Assembly (NCBI RefSeq): GCF_046630315.1
Contig: NZ_LQBD01000018.1
Location: 1 to 64,000, forward strand
Reading direction: 5' to 3'
DNA: 64,000 bases
Source of the DNA: Brucella anthropi_A
GTDB taxonomy: Bacteria; Pseudomonadota; Alphaproteobacteria; Rhizobiales; Rhizobiaceae
The translations under genes were made by a program, and so were the position numbers. The notes beneath the pieces were generated by a model. The model did not search any database. It was not told the origin of the DNA and worked only from the letters and a program-made list of their open reading frames with translations. Positions within the stretch are counted from its first letter, which is position 1; each line of letters starts with the position of its first letter. Below, piece after piece: positions 43,559 to 52,424 of this stretch.

Positions 43559-44584
43559 ATGAAGTTTCTCGATCAGGCCAAGATCTATATCCGCTCCGGC
43601 AATGGCGGGGCGGGGGCCGTTTCGTTTCGCCGCGAGAAATTTCTTGAATTCGGCGGCCCGGATGGCGGCGATGGCGGGCGCGGCGGCGATGTCTGGGTGG
43701 AGGCCGTGGACGGTCTCAATACGCTGATCGATTATCGCTATCAGCAGCATTTCCGCGCCAAGACCGGCATGCATGGCATGGGCCGCAACATGACCGGCGG
43801 CAAGGGCGACGATGTCGTGCTGAAAGTGCCGGTTGGCACGCAGATCTTCGAGGAAGACGACGAAACGCTGATCTGCGACATCACCGAAATCGGCCAGCGC
43901 TACCGGCTGGCCAAGGGCGGCAATGGCGGCTTCGGCAATCTGCATTTCACCACCTCGACCAACCGCGCGCCGCGCCGCGCCAATCCGGGACAGGAAGGCA
44001 TAGAGCGCACCATCTGGCTGCGCCTGAAGCTGATCGCCGATGCCGGTCTGGTCGGCCTGCCCAATGCGGGAAAATCCACCTTCCTTGCAAGCGTGACAGC
44101 TGCCAAGCCGAAGATTGCCGATTATCCCTTCACCACGCTGCATCCCAATCTGGGTGTCGCGCGCGTGGATGGCCGCGAATTCGTCATTGCCGATATTCCG
44201 GGCCTGATCGAGGGGGCGAGCGAAGGCGTCGGTCTTGGCGACCGTTTCCTCGGCCATGTCGAGCGCACGCGCGTGCTGCTGCATCTGGTTTCAGCGCAGG
44301 AAGAGGATGTGGCCAAGGCCTATCAGGTCATTCGCGGCGAATTGGAAGCCTATGAGCATGGGCTTGCCGACAAGCCGGAAATCGTGGCGCTGTCGCAGGT
44401 GGATACGCTCGACCCGGAAGCGCGCAAGGCCAAGGTCAAGGCGCTGAAAAAAGCCTGCGGGCGCGAGCCGCTGCTGCTTTCAGCCGTCAGCCATGAAGGT
44501 TTGAACGATGCGTTGCGCCAGCTCGCGGCCGTGATCGACCAGAGCCGCGCCGCAGAGGCCGGTACGGCGCGAGCCGAAGAATAA
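43559..44584 (+). CDS. obgE: Obg GTPase (ribosome assembly / stress)
   Basis: 341 residues from the ATG at 43559, the first conserved MKFLDQAKIYIRSGNGGAGAVSFRREK. The glycine-rich Obg fold occupies 1-158 and the GTPase domain 160-330: G1 GLPNAGKST, G3 DIPGLIEGAS. The G4 motif, normally NKxD, reads SQVD. The protein binds the 50S subunit and responds to nutrient state. It starts the obgE-proB-proA-nadD-rsfS-rlmH run, with 39 bases before proB. Confidence 0.97.
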   Translation: MKFLDQAKIYIRSGNGGAGAVSFRREKFLEFGGPDGGDGGRGGDVWVEAVDGLNTLIDYRYQQHFRAKTGMHGMGRNMTGGKGDDVVLKVPVGTQIFEEDDETLICDITEIGQRYRLAKGGNGGFGNLHFTTSTNRAPRRANPGQEGIERTIWLRLKLIADAGLVGLPNAGKSTFLASVTAAKPKIADYPFTTLHPNLGVARVDGREFVIADIPGLIEGASEGVGLGDRFLGHVERTRVLLHLVSAQEEDVAKAYQVIRGELEAYEHGLADKPEIVALSQVDTLDPEARKAKVKALKKACGREPLLLSAVSHEGLNDALRQLAAVIDQSRAAEAGTARAEE

Positions 44585-44623
44585 GCGTCGGATTTTGTTT
44601 GGGTGCGGCGAGGGGAATGAAGC

Positions 44624-45760
44624 ATGCTGAAGAAACTGAAAGATTATCGCCGCATCGTTGTGAAAATCGGCTCCGCCCTTCTGGTGGATCGCGCAACCGG
44701 CCTCAAGCGCGACTGGCTGGAAAGTCTGGGCCAGGATATTGCCGCGCTTCATCATGCGGGCGTTGAGGTGCTGGTGGTCTCGTCCGGCGCCATTGCGCTG
44801 GGGCGCACGGTTCTGGGCCTGCCGAAAAAGGCGCTGAAGCTTGAGGAAAGTCAGGCCGCCGCCGCCGCAGGCCAGATCGCGCTCGCCAAGGCCTATGCCG
44901 ATGTGCTGGGCGGTCATTCCATCCGTTCCGGCCAGATTCTGGTCACTCTTTCCGACACCGAGGAGCGCCGCCGCTATCTCAATGCGCGCGCAACCATCGA
45001 GACGCTGTTGAAGCTGAAGGCCGTGCCGGTCATCAACGAGAACGACACGGTGGCAACCACCGAAATCCGCTATGGCGACAATGATCGCCTGGCCGCCCGC
45101 GTGGCGACCATGATGGGCGCGGACCTGCTGGTCCTGCTGTCCGATATTGACGGGCTTTACACGGCCCCGCCGCACAAGAACCCGGATGCGGAATTTCTGC
45201 CTCTGGTCGAAACCATCACGCCGCAGATCGAAGCCATGGCAGGTGCTGCGGCGTCGGAGCTGTCGCGCGGCGGCATGAAGACCAAGCTCGACGCAGGCAA
45301 GATCGCCAATGCGGCAGGGACCGCGATGATTATCACCTCGGGCACGCGCTTCGGCCCGCTTTCGGCCATCGACCGCGGCGAGCGCGCGACATTGTTCGAG
45401 GCGGCCCATGCGCCGGTCAATGCATGGAAGACGTGGATTTCCGGCAATCTGGAGCCGGCTGGCCGGTTGACGGTGGATGCCGGTGCGGCAAGGGCGCTCA
45501 AATCCGGCAAGTCGCTTCTGCCTGCGGGCGTGAAGGAGATCGACGGGGATTTCGAGCGCGGCGACACGGTTGCCGTCATGAACGAGGACGGGCGGGAGAT
45601 CGCACGCGGCCTGATCGCCTACGATGCCGGGGATGCGCGCAAAATCGCAGGCCACAAAAGCGATGAGATCAGCGCAATTCTTGGCTATGATGCCCGCGCG
45701 GCGATGATCCATCGCAATGATCTGGTTGTGCGCGCTGCCAGCAATGCAGACGTCGGATAG
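44624..45760 (+). CDS. proB: Glutamate 5-kinase
   Basis: 378 residues. The amino-acid kinase domain (1-260) shows RRIVVKIGSALLV, VEVLVVSSGAIALGR, VINENDTVATTEIRYGDNDRLAARVA. The PUA domain follows from about 290 (GRLTVDAGAARALKSGKSLLPAGVK). It catalyses the first step of proline synthesis, feedback-inhibited by proline. It is 8 bases before proA. Confidence 0.98.
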   Translation: MLKKLKDYRRIVVKIGSALLVDRATGLKRDWLESLGQDIAALHHAGVEVLVVSSGAIALGRTVLGLPKKALKLEESQAAAAAGQIALAKAYADVLGGHSIRSGQILVTLSDTEERRRYLNARATIETLLKLKAVPVINENDTVATTEIRYGDNDRLAARVATMMGADLLVLLSDIDGLYTAPPHKNPDAEFLPLVETITPQIEAMAGAAASELSRGGMKTKLDAGKIANAAGTAMIITSGTRFGPLSAIDRGERATLFEAAHAPVNAWKTWISGNLEPAGRLTVDAGAARALKSGKSLLPAGVKEIDGDFERGDTVAVMNEDGREIARGLIAYDAGDARKIAGHKSDEISAILGYDARAAMIHRNDLVVRAASNADVG

Positions 45761-45768
45761 GGGATAGC

Positions 45769-47052
45769 ATGTTGACCAAGGCAGATATGGCAAATGATAT
45801 TGCTGCCGTGATGGCGGAGGTGGGCCGCAAGGCGCGCGCTGCCGCAGCGCCCCTTTCCATTGCCACCACCGAACAGAAGAACAAGGCGCTGATGGCCGCC
45901 GCCGATGCGCTGCTTGAAGCGCGCGGCGATATTCTGGAAGCCAACAGGCTTGATCTCGGCCATGCGGAAAAGAACGGCATGGCACCATCATTCATTGACC
46001 GGCTGACGCTCGATGACAGCCGGATCAATGCCATTGCCGAGGGCATCCGCGCCATCGCGGCGCTCAGCGATCCGGTCGGCGAGGTGATCGCCGCATGGGA
46101 TCGTCCGAACGGGCTTCATATCGAGCGCGTGCGCACGCCGCTCGGTGTCATCGGGGTCATTTACGAAAGCCGTCCCAATGTGACCGCCGATGCCGGTGCG
46201 CTGTGCCTCAAGGCGGGCAATGCCGTCATCCTGCGCGGCGGCTCGGACTCGGCGCATTCGTCGGCCGCCATTCACAAGGCGCTGGTCAGGGGGCTTGAAG
46301 CCGCCAACCTGCCAGCCGATGCGATCCAGATCGTGCCGGTGACGGACCGCGCCGCTGTCGGCGAAATGCTGAAAGGTCTTGGCGGCGCAATTGACGTGAT
46401 CGTGCCGCGCGGCGGCAAAAGCCTCGTCGCGCGCGTCCAGTCGGAAGCGCGGGTGCCGGTCTTCGCGCATCTGGAAGGCATCTGCCATCTTTATATCGAC
46501 AAGTCGGCCGATCTCGACATGGCGCGCCGGATTGCACTCGACGCCAAGATGCGGCGCACCGGCATTTGCGGCGCCGCGGAAACGCTGCTGGTGGATCGCG
46601 CCGCGGCTTCGACGCATCTGGCGCCGATCCTCGACGATCTCGCCGCCAGGGGCTGCGAAATTCGCGGAAGCGCGGATGTGCTGGCGCTCTGCCCGGCGGC
46701 AAAGCCAGCCACGCAAGAAGACTGGTCGACCGAATATCTCGATGCGATCATTTCCGTGGCGCTGGTTGACGGCATTTCGGGCGCGATTGACCATATCAAC
46801 CGCTATTCCTCGCACCACACCGAAGCCATCGTGGCTGAGGATGCGGCAGCCGTGGCGCGGTTCTTCAACGAGATCGACTCGGCCATTCTCCTGCACAATG
46901 CCTCGACACAATTTGCCGATGGCGGCGAGTTCGGCATGGGCGCGGAAATCGGCATCGCCACCGGCAAGATGCATGCACGCGGGCCGGTCGGCGTGGAGCA
47001 GCTGACCTCGTTCAAATATCGCGTTCGCGGTGATGGCCAGATTCGTGGTTAG
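45769..47052 (+). CDS. proA: Gamma-glutamyl phosphate reductase
   Basis: 427 residues. Aldehyde-dehydrogenase-like: RVRTPLGVIGVIYESRPNVTADAGALCLKAGNAVILRGG and the catalytic Cys in MRRTGICGAAETLLVD. It reduces glutamyl-5-phosphate to the semialdehyde using NADPH. ATG with a GGATAG-like site close after proB; nadD begins 6 bases later. Confidence 0.98.
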   Translation: MLTKADMANDIAAVMAEVGRKARAAAAPLSIATTEQKNKALMAAADALLEARGDILEANRLDLGHAEKNGMAPSFIDRLTLDDSRINAIAEGIRAIAALSDPVGEVIAAWDRPNGLHIERVRTPLGVIGVIYESRPNVTADAGALCLKAGNAVILRGGSDSAHSSAAIHKALVRGLEAANLPADAIQIVPVTDRAAVGEMLKGLGGAIDVIVPRGGKSLVARVQSEARVPVFAHLEGICHLYIDKSADLDMARRIALDAKMRRTGICGAAETLLVDRAAASTHLAPILDDLAARGCEIRGSADVLALCPAAKPATQEDWSTEYLDAIISVALVDGISGAIDHINRYSSHHTEAIVAEDAAAVARFFNEIDSAILLHNASTQFADGGEFGMGAEIGIATGKMHARGPVGVEQLTSFKYRVRGDGQIRG

Positions 47053-47058
47053 TTTCGG

Positions 47059-47718
47059 ATGAAATTCGGCTTCGGGCTTTCGGCGCTCAAGAAACAATAT
47101 CCCGGCGTCGATGCGCATTATCTGCGCATGCCGCATGTCGAAAAGGGCATGGTGGTGGGCTTGTTCGGCGGCTCGTTCAACCCGCCGCATGACGGGCACG
47201 CGCTGGTGGCGGAAATCGCGATCCGGCGGCTGAAGCTCGACCAGCTCTGGTGGATGGTGACGCCCGGCAACCCGCTGAAGGACAGCCGCGAACTGGCGCC
47301 GCTCGCCGACCGGCTTCGGCTGAGCGAGGCGGTGGCGGAAGACCCGCGCATCAAGGTGACGGCGCTCGAAGCCGCCTTCAATGTGCGCTATACGGCCGAT
47401 ACGCTGGCGCTCATCCGCGATGCCAATCCGGGCGTCCATTTCGTCTGGGTGATGGGCGCGGACAATCTCGCCTCTTTCCACCGCTGGCAGCGCTGGCGCG
47501 AGATTGCGCAGAATTTTCCGATCGCGGTCATCGACAGGCCGGGTTCGACGCTGGCCTATCTGTCGTCGCGCATGGCGCAGACATTTTCCGACAGCCGCGT
47601 GGACGAACATTATGCGTCGATACTGGCGCGGCGCACGCCGCCGGCCTGGACCTTCATCCACGGGCCGCGTTCGTCGCTCTCTTCGACGGCGCTTCGCAAG
47701 GCAAAGTCAAAAAAGTGA
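47059..47718 (+). CDS. nadD: Nicotinate-nucleotide adenylyltransferase
   Basis: 219 residues from the ATG at 47059; a start at 47128 (MPHVEKGM) would be shorter and equally possible since neither has a strong ribosome site. VVGLFGGSFNPPHDGH holds the GGSFxPxHxGH nucleotidyl-transferase motif and HGPRSSLSSTALR the SSTxIR motif. It makes deamido-NAD in NAD biosynthesis. Coordinates at the 5' end are uncertain. Confidence 0.95.
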   Translation: MKFGFGLSALKKQYPGVDAHYLRMPHVEKGMVVGLFGGSFNPPHDGHALVAEIAIRRLKLDQLWWMVTPGNPLKDSRELAPLADRLRLSEAVAEDPRIKVTALEAAFNVRYTADTLALIRDANPGVHFVWVMGADNLASFHRWQRWREIAQNFPIAVIDRPGSTLAYLSSRMAQTFSDSRVDEHYASILARRTPPAWTFIHGPRSSLSSTALRKAKSKK

Positions 47719-47778
47719 ACGGGCGAACAAGCCGGGAACACTTGAAACAAGACAGGGACTCTGCCTATTTTAGGGCGT

Positions 47779-48252
47779 GTGGTGCTTATAACTGCCACAC
47801 TGCGTTGTTCTGTCGAGAAAGGGAAGACACTGAGAACAGCAATTGAGAAGAAGGCTCATCACGCGCCTTCAACGGTCAGGATGGACGAGTCCAATCTCGT
47901 GTCCCAGACCTTCGACGCGGCCTTGGCCAGTCTCGAAAACTCCAAGGCGGAATCCATCGTACCCATCGACATTCGCGGAAGATCAACGATCGGCGATTTC
48001 ATGATCGTCGCGTCGGGCCGTTCGCATCGCCATGTGACGGCAGTTGCCGACCATCTCCTGCAAGCCCTGCGCGAGGCAGGCTGCAAGGACATGCGGGTCG
48101 AAGGTCTTGAGAGTGGCGACTGGGTTCTCATCGATACCGGCGATATCATCGTCCACATCTTCCGGCCGGAAGTCCGTGACTTCTATAATCTCGAGAAGAT
48201 TTGGCTCGATGAGGGGTTCGACGACGAAAGAGCGCTGGAAACGGTGCATTGA
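47779..48252 (+). CDS. rsfS: Ribosomal silencing factor
   Basis: 157 residues in the chosen frame. Conserved RsfS region from about residue 35: QTFDAALASLENSKAESIVPIDIRGRSTIGDFMIVASGRSHRHV, and WVLIDTGDIIVHIFRPEVRDFYNLEKIW. A start at 47881 (MDESNLVSQTF, 123 residues) is also plausible, since the first 34 residues are not conserved. It blocks subunit joining by binding L14 in stationary phase. Confidence 0.93.
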   Translation: MVLITATLRCSVEKGKTLRTAIEKKAHHAPSTVRMDESNLVSQTFDAALASLENSKAESIVPIDIRGRSTIGDFMIVASGRSHRHVTAVADHLLQALREAGCKDMRVEGLESGDWVLIDTGDIIVHIFRPEVRDFYNLEKIWLDEGFDDERALETVH

Positions 48253-48272
48253 ACAGACCGTAAGAGAGCGTC

Positions 48273-48755
48273 ATGCGTGTGAGTGTTTTTGCCGTGGGCC
48301 GGATGAAAGCCGGCCCCGAACGGGAACTGGTCGAGCGTTATTTCGACCGATTTTCGAAGGCTGGTCCGCCTTTGGGACTTGAATTCGCCGGTGTGAGCGA
48401 AATTCCCGAAAGCCGGGGCCAGACGGCGGATTTGCGCAAGGCCGAGGAAGCCCAGCGCATCCACGAAGCGCTTGATAATGGTGCGGCTCTGATCCTGCTG
48501 GACGAGCGCGGCAAGGCGCTCGGATCGGAAGCTTTTGCGGATCGCATCGGGCGGATGCGGGACGATGGCAAGCGCCAGCTCATCGTGGCCATTGGCGGGC
48601 CGGACGGTCACGATCCGGCCTTGCGGTCACGCGCCGATCTCGTTCTGGCGCTGGGCGAACTCACCTGGCCGCACCAGATCGCCCGCATTCTGATTGCCGA
48701 ACAGCTTTACCGCGCCGCCACCATTCTGGCAGGCCATCCCTATCATCGATCCTGA
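48273..48755 (+). CDS. rlmH: 23S rRNA pseudouridine1915 N3-methyltransferase
   Basis: 160 residues with the SPOUT fold: MRVSVFAVGRMKAGPERELVERYFDRF, LDERGKALGSEAFADRIG and IGGPDGHDPALRSRADLVLALGELTWPHQIARILIAEQLYRA. The knotted GGPxG and LTxPH motifs bind AdoMet. Methylates helix 69 of 23S rRNA. It runs convergently, overlapping by 13 bases, into the DHFR-like gene. Confidence 0.97.
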   Translation: MRVSVFAVGRMKAGPERELVERYFDRFSKAGPPLGLEFAGVSEIPESRGQTADLRKAEEAQRIHEALDNGAALILLDERGKALGSEAFADRIGRMRDDGKRQLIVAIGGPDGHDPALRSRADLVLALGELTWPHQIARILIAEQLYRAATILAGHPYHRS

Positions 48756-49276
48756 AATGCGTAATGCAGGCGCACGCAGCCGCGGTCAAGCGTCTTGGCG
48801 CTGAGAAGAACGGGGCTCGCCTTGAAGCCGACAGCCGGAAATAGCGGTATGCCGCCGCCGATGAGTTCAGGAATGACGTAAATCTCGATCTCATCCAGCG
48901 CGCCGCGTTCCAGAAATGCCATCTGCAATCGTCCGCCGCCGAGCATCCACACATCGCCGTCCTCCAGCGCACGCAGTTCCGCGATCAGCGCATCAATGTC
49001 GTGGCGGGTTTCAAGCGGACCTTTGGGACCTTCGACAGGCCGTGAGGTGACGACGATGCACCTTTGGTCGCCATAGGCCCAGGGCGCATCGCTTGCCGCG
49101 ATGAAGTCATAGGTGTCCCTGCCCATCACCACGGTGCGTATACCCTTGATAAAAAGGCGGTAATCATGCTCCCCCATATCTCCGCCGTCATATTTGAACA
49201 GCCAGTCGAGGTTTCCGTTTTCGGCGGCAATGAAACCGTCGAGACTGGCGGCGATGTAGCCAACAATTTTCGCCAT
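48743..49276 (-). CDS. Dihydrofolate reductase-like (RibD C-terminal) family protein
   Basis: 177 residues from the ATG at 49276; sequence upstream on this strand belongs to the TetR gene. MAKIVGYIAASLDGFIAAENGNLDWL and RTVVMGRDTYDF are hallmark segments of the DHFR/RibD_C fold, with VWMLGGGRLQMAFLERGALDEIEIYVIPELIGGGIPLF in the second half. Function of these proteins is mostly unknown (NADPH reductases). It is divergent from a TetR regulator with a 50-base operator-containing gap, so it is probably induced by that regulator's ligand. Confidence 0.88.
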   Translation of the reverse strand: MAKIVGYIAASLDGFIAAENGNLDWLFKYDGGDMGEHDYRLFIKGIRTVVMGRDTYDFIAASDAPWAYGDQRCIVVTSRPVEGPKGPLETRHDIDALIAELRALEDGDVWMLGGGRLQMAFLERGALDEIEIYVIPELIGGGIPLFPAVGFKASPVLLSAKTLDRGCVRLHYAFQDR

Positions 49277-49296
49277 GATGCACTTCCTTGTTGATT

Positions 49297-49318
49297 TATA
49301 AATGAACATACGTTTATA
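49297..49318. promoter_or_regulatory. Operator between the DHFR-like and TetR genes
   Basis: TATAAA - 10 bases - TTTATA with inner AACATACGTT is a nearly symmetric AT-rich site inside the 50-base divergent gap. It fits the size of a TetR dimer site and would let the regulator repress both genes. Confidence 0.55.
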
Positions 49319-49326
49319 TATTGTCC

Positions 49327-49911
49327 ATGGCAAGAACGAAATCCATATCGGATGAGGCGGTGCTCGACCGGCTGATGGCTGTCGTGGCTGAAACCGGCCC
49401 CGATGGGCTGACCTTTGCGCGGGCGGCGAAGGCTGCCGGGCTTTCGGCGGCCACGCTCGTCCAGCGTTATGGCAACCGGGAAGCCATGCTTGAGGCGGCG
49501 CTGCTGCGGGCGTGGGACAGGCTCGATGCGGCAACGCACGCAGCCGATGCACATGCGGCGCTCACACCGCAAGGGGCGGTTGATCTTCTGATGGCGCTCA
49601 TGCCATCCGATGCCGCTGAATATAATGCGACGGACGGGCTTCTGCTGCTGCGCGAGGATATTCGCAACCCGGTGCTGCGTGCGCGCGGCGCGGCATGGGG
49701 CGTCGATCTGGCCCATGCACTGGGGCGCAGGCTTTCAGGCGATGCGGAAAAAGCCGAACGGCTCGGCTGGCAGATGGCGAGCGTCTGGCAGGGGGCTCAT
49801 ATATGGTGGGGTTTTACGCGTTCCGAGCCACCGGAGATCGCGATCCGGCGCGTGCTGATGGAATGGCTGGAGACGGTTCGGTATAACGTTTCGCCCGATC
49901 ACCGCTCGTAG
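49327..49911 (+). CDS. TetR-family transcriptional regulator
   Basis: 194 residues from the ATG at 49327. N-terminal helix-turn-helix: VLDRLMAVVAETGPDGLTFARAAKAAGLSAATLVQRYGNREAML, near 10-55. The rest is an all-helical ligand domain. It is divergent from the DHFR-like gene. The ligand is unknown. Confidence 0.9.
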   Translation: MARTKSISDEAVLDRLMAVVAETGPDGLTFARAAKAAGLSAATLVQRYGNREAMLEAALLRAWDRLDAATHAADAHAALTPQGAVDLLMALMPSDAAEYNATDGLLLLREDIRNPVLRARGAAWGVDLAHALGRRLSGDAEKAERLGWQMASVWQGAHIWWGFTRSEPPEIAIRRVLMEWLETVRYNVSPDHRS

Positions 49912-50019
49912 CGCCGTTCATTTCCTTGACAATAGGTTGAAATCTTAGGATTGCTCACGGCATGCAATGCATTTGATTGGGCATAATGCATTGTTTTATT
50001 AGAATGAACTAAAGTGCTT

Positions 50020-50027
50020 GGGGGGGG
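50020..50027 (+). repeat. G8 homopolymer tract before a glycosyltransferase-like gene
   Basis: Eight consecutive G lie immediately before the TTG at 50030 and inside the open frame if TTG at 50018 is used. It could act as ribosome site or, in the second case, as a slippage-prone switch. Confidence 0.7.
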
Positions 50028-50029
50028 AA

Positions 50030-50929
50030 TTGAACAGGCCTACCATTATAACGCTATCAAGCATCCCGCCGCGTTTTGATCTTTTGAAGCCAACGCTGCT
50101 GTCGCTTCTGTCGCAAAGACTGAAAGCCGAGGAAATCCGCCTTTATATACCGCGCAAGTACAGGCGGTTTCCCGATTGGGATGGACGTTTGCCGGAAGTG
50201 CCTGCGGGCATAACAATCGTCCGCTGCGAGGAAGATCTCGGACCTGCGACCAAGGTGCTGCCAGCGGCCCGCGACCTCAAGGGGCGGGACGTGGATATTC
50301 TGTTTTGCGACGACGACAAGATTTACGACGCCAATTGGCATCGGCGTTTCAAGACGGAAGCCGCGCGCAAGCCGGGCCATTGCATCATCGAGGATGGCGA
50401 AACATTCCCCGATATTGCTGATGCGGGCAGACCCGCTGACCGGCTTCCCCGCAGCCGCTGGAAGCCGAAGGATTTCAAATACAGAATGAAGCGCGTCGCT
50501 TCCCTGTTTCTGTATAAGCCAGACCGCAGCATGCCCGGCTATGTCGATCGGATTTCCGGTTTTGCCGGGGTTCTCGTTCGCCCCGAATGGTTCGACGAGC
50601 TGTTCTACGATATTCCCGACATCATGTGGACGGTGGATGATCCCTGGATTTCCGGCCATCTGGAAAGACGCGGCATTCCGATCTGGATGATCGGCCGGAA
50701 CAGCCGTCGCGCCGAGGGCAAGGCAAGCAGCGTCAGCGCTCTTCTGAACCATGTCGAGGACGGGCAGGACCGTGTGGATGCCGACCTGTTGGTGATCGAT
50801 TATTTCCGGCAGCATTACGGCATCTGGCAGAAAACCGATATGATCGACGAAAAGGCGGCGCTACGCACGACATCGATGCGTGAAATGATGCGGCGCAGAA
50901 AAGCCGAGCTTGGTCTGATCGATTCATAG
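50030..50929 (+). CDS. Glycosyltransferase-like (GT-A fold) protein
   Basis: 299 residues using TTG at 50030 preceded by the G8 run; TTG at 50018 would give 303. No ATG is in reach before the conserved RPTIITLSSIPPRFDLLKPTLLSLLSQ. DILFCDDDKIYDANW supplies a D-x-D-type nucleotide-sugar motif and MWTVDDPWISGHLERRGIPIWM a putative acceptor region. No membrane helix or signal peptide is seen. Function unknown; surface polysaccharide synthesis is plausible because of the motif. It stands alone between TetR and envC-like genes. Confidence 0.65.
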   Translation: MNRPTIITLSSIPPRFDLLKPTLLSLLSQRLKAEEIRLYIPRKYRRFPDWDGRLPEVPAGITIVRCEEDLGPATKVLPAARDLKGRDVDILFCDDDKIYDANWHRRFKTEAARKPGHCIIEDGETFPDIADAGRPADRLPRSRWKPKDFKYRMKRVASLFLYKPDRSMPGYVDRISGFAGVLVRPEWFDELFYDIPDIMWTVDDPWISGHLERRGIPIWMIGRNSRRAEGKASSVSALLNHVEDGQDRVDADLLVIDYFRQHYGIWQKTDMIDEKAALRTTSMREMMRRRKAELGLIDS

Positions 50930-51084
50930 GGAGAGGTCTGAAAGGGCTTTCTGACTGTAATTGGCAGTTTGAGCGGCACCGGGTTCGGCATTGCGGTCGA
51001 CGGATTTATGGTTGATGGTTCGTTAACGGGTTCGGGCTAGTTTCGGCTCTGAATTTGGCCTTGTTTCGTCCTGATAGAACACGC

Positions 51085-52422
51085 ATGTACCCTGTACGCC
51101 TTTTTAAAAGACCACGACTGCCTGCATGCGCGAAGGCTGGCCCGTTTTGGGCCGGGCTTGCCCTTGTTGGCGCGCTTTGCTGCGCGCAGCCGGTCTTCGC
51201 GCAGGATGCCCTCCAGCAGCAGCGTGATCAGGCGGCAAGCGAATATGAAAAGCTCAGCAACGAACTGACCGTTACCGGCGATACGCTGAAAAAGCTTGAA
51301 GACGAGGTGGCCGCGCTTAAAAAAGATCAGGCCACCATCACCGCGGCGCTGATCCAGTCGGCCAAGACCGACAAGAAGCTGCAGCAGGATATTGCCGATA
51401 TTGCCGACAAGCTCACCGCGCTGCGTGAGCAGGAAGACGGCATCCGCGCATCGCTCAGCGCAAGGCGCGGCGTTCTGGCGGAAGTCCTGGCCGCCTTGCA
51501 GCGCATGGGGTTGAACCCGCCGCCCGCCATTCTGGTGCGGCCCGACGATGCGCTTGCCTCGGTGCGCAGCGCCGTGCTTCTGGGCGCTGTCGTGCCTGAA
51601 ATGCGTGAGCAGGTGGAAGAGCTGACCGGCGATCTGAAGGATATGCAGAAGGTGACGGCCTCCATCGGCCAGGAGCAGGAAAAGCTGAAGGAAACGCGCA
51701 CGGTCCAGGCGGAAGAGCAGAAACGGCAATCACTTCTTCTTGAGGAGAAGAAGAAATTGCAGTCGCAATCGGAGCAGGAAATCGAGGCGCAGCGCGCACG
51801 TTCGGAAGAACTGGCGGCGAAGGCGGGCAGCCTGAAAGACCTGATCGACGGGCTCGACAAGCAGATGGCGGGCGTGCGCGATGCAGCCGAGGCCGCCCGC
51901 AAGGCAGAGGCCGATCGCCTTGCCGCCGCGCGGGAAAAGGCCGGAGAATCAACGCCGGACGATACGCATTTGCGGGCCCAGATCGATTTTGCGTCGCTGC
52001 GGGGCAAGCTCGCTTTGCCCGCGGCGGGCAAGATGCTGCGCCGCTTCGGCGAGAAGGATGGCATCGGCGGCTCCATGATGGGACAGGTGGTCGAAACCCT
52101 GCCTTCCGCCACGATTACGTCACCTTCCGATGGCGTGGTCCTTTATGCGGGCACTTTCCGCTCCTATGGGCAGCTCTTGATACTCGATGCGGGCAATGGA
52201 TATCATGTCGTGATGGCTGGCATGGGGCGAATCGACGTATCGCAAGGTCAATTTGTCCTTGCGGGAGAGCCGGTCGGCGCGATGGGAGAAAAACTTCTCG
52301 CAAGTCTTGCACCGATAGAGGTGGGCAATGGCGCGCCATTGCTTTACATTGAATTTCGAAAGGATGGAAAACCCGTCGATCCCGCCCCGTGGTGGACCGA
52401 ACGGCTTTCTGGAAGGACGTGA
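51085..52422 (+). CDS. Murein hydrolase activator EnvC-like (degenerate M23 domain)
   Basis: 445 residues from the ATG at 51085. Signal peptide: WAGLALVGALCCAQPVFAQ. Two coiled-coil blocks (about 45-130 and 180-290) precede an M23 (LytM) domain, from about 310 (MLRRFGEKDGIGGSMM ... WW). The catalytic residues of active M23 peptidases are not there: the HxH/Tyr position reads LLYIEF rather than LHFEI, and no His follows the G-x-H-x-x-x-D site. Such proteins activate amidases at the division septum instead of cutting peptidoglycan. ctpA follows 2 bases later. Confidence 0.85.
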   Translation: MYPVRLFKRPRLPACAKAGPFWAGLALVGALCCAQPVFAQDALQQQRDQAASEYEKLSNELTVTGDTLKKLEDEVAALKKDQATITAALIQSAKTDKKLQQDIADIADKLTALREQEDGIRASLSARRGVLAEVLAALQRMGLNPPPAILVRPDDALASVRSAVLLGAVVPEMREQVEELTGDLKDMQKVTASIGQEQEKLKETRTVQAEEQKRQSLLLEEKKKLQSQSEQEIEAQRARSEELAAKAGSLKDLIDGLDKQMAGVRDAAEAARKAEADRLAAAREKAGESTPDDTHLRAQIDFASLRGKLALPAAGKMLRRFGEKDGIGGSMMGQVVETLPSATITSPSDGVVLYAGTFRSYGQLLILDAGNGYHVVMAGMGRIDVSQGQFVLAGEPVGAMGEKLLASLAPIEVGNGAPLLYIEFRKDGKPVDPAPWWTERLSGRT

Positions 52423-52424
52423 AA

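Noticed and set aside
45988..47661. A 557-residue minus-strand frame over proA and nadD
   Set aside because: Antisense of two unmistakable core genes; its composition (His/Arg/Ala-rich) is typical of GC-rich shadow frames.
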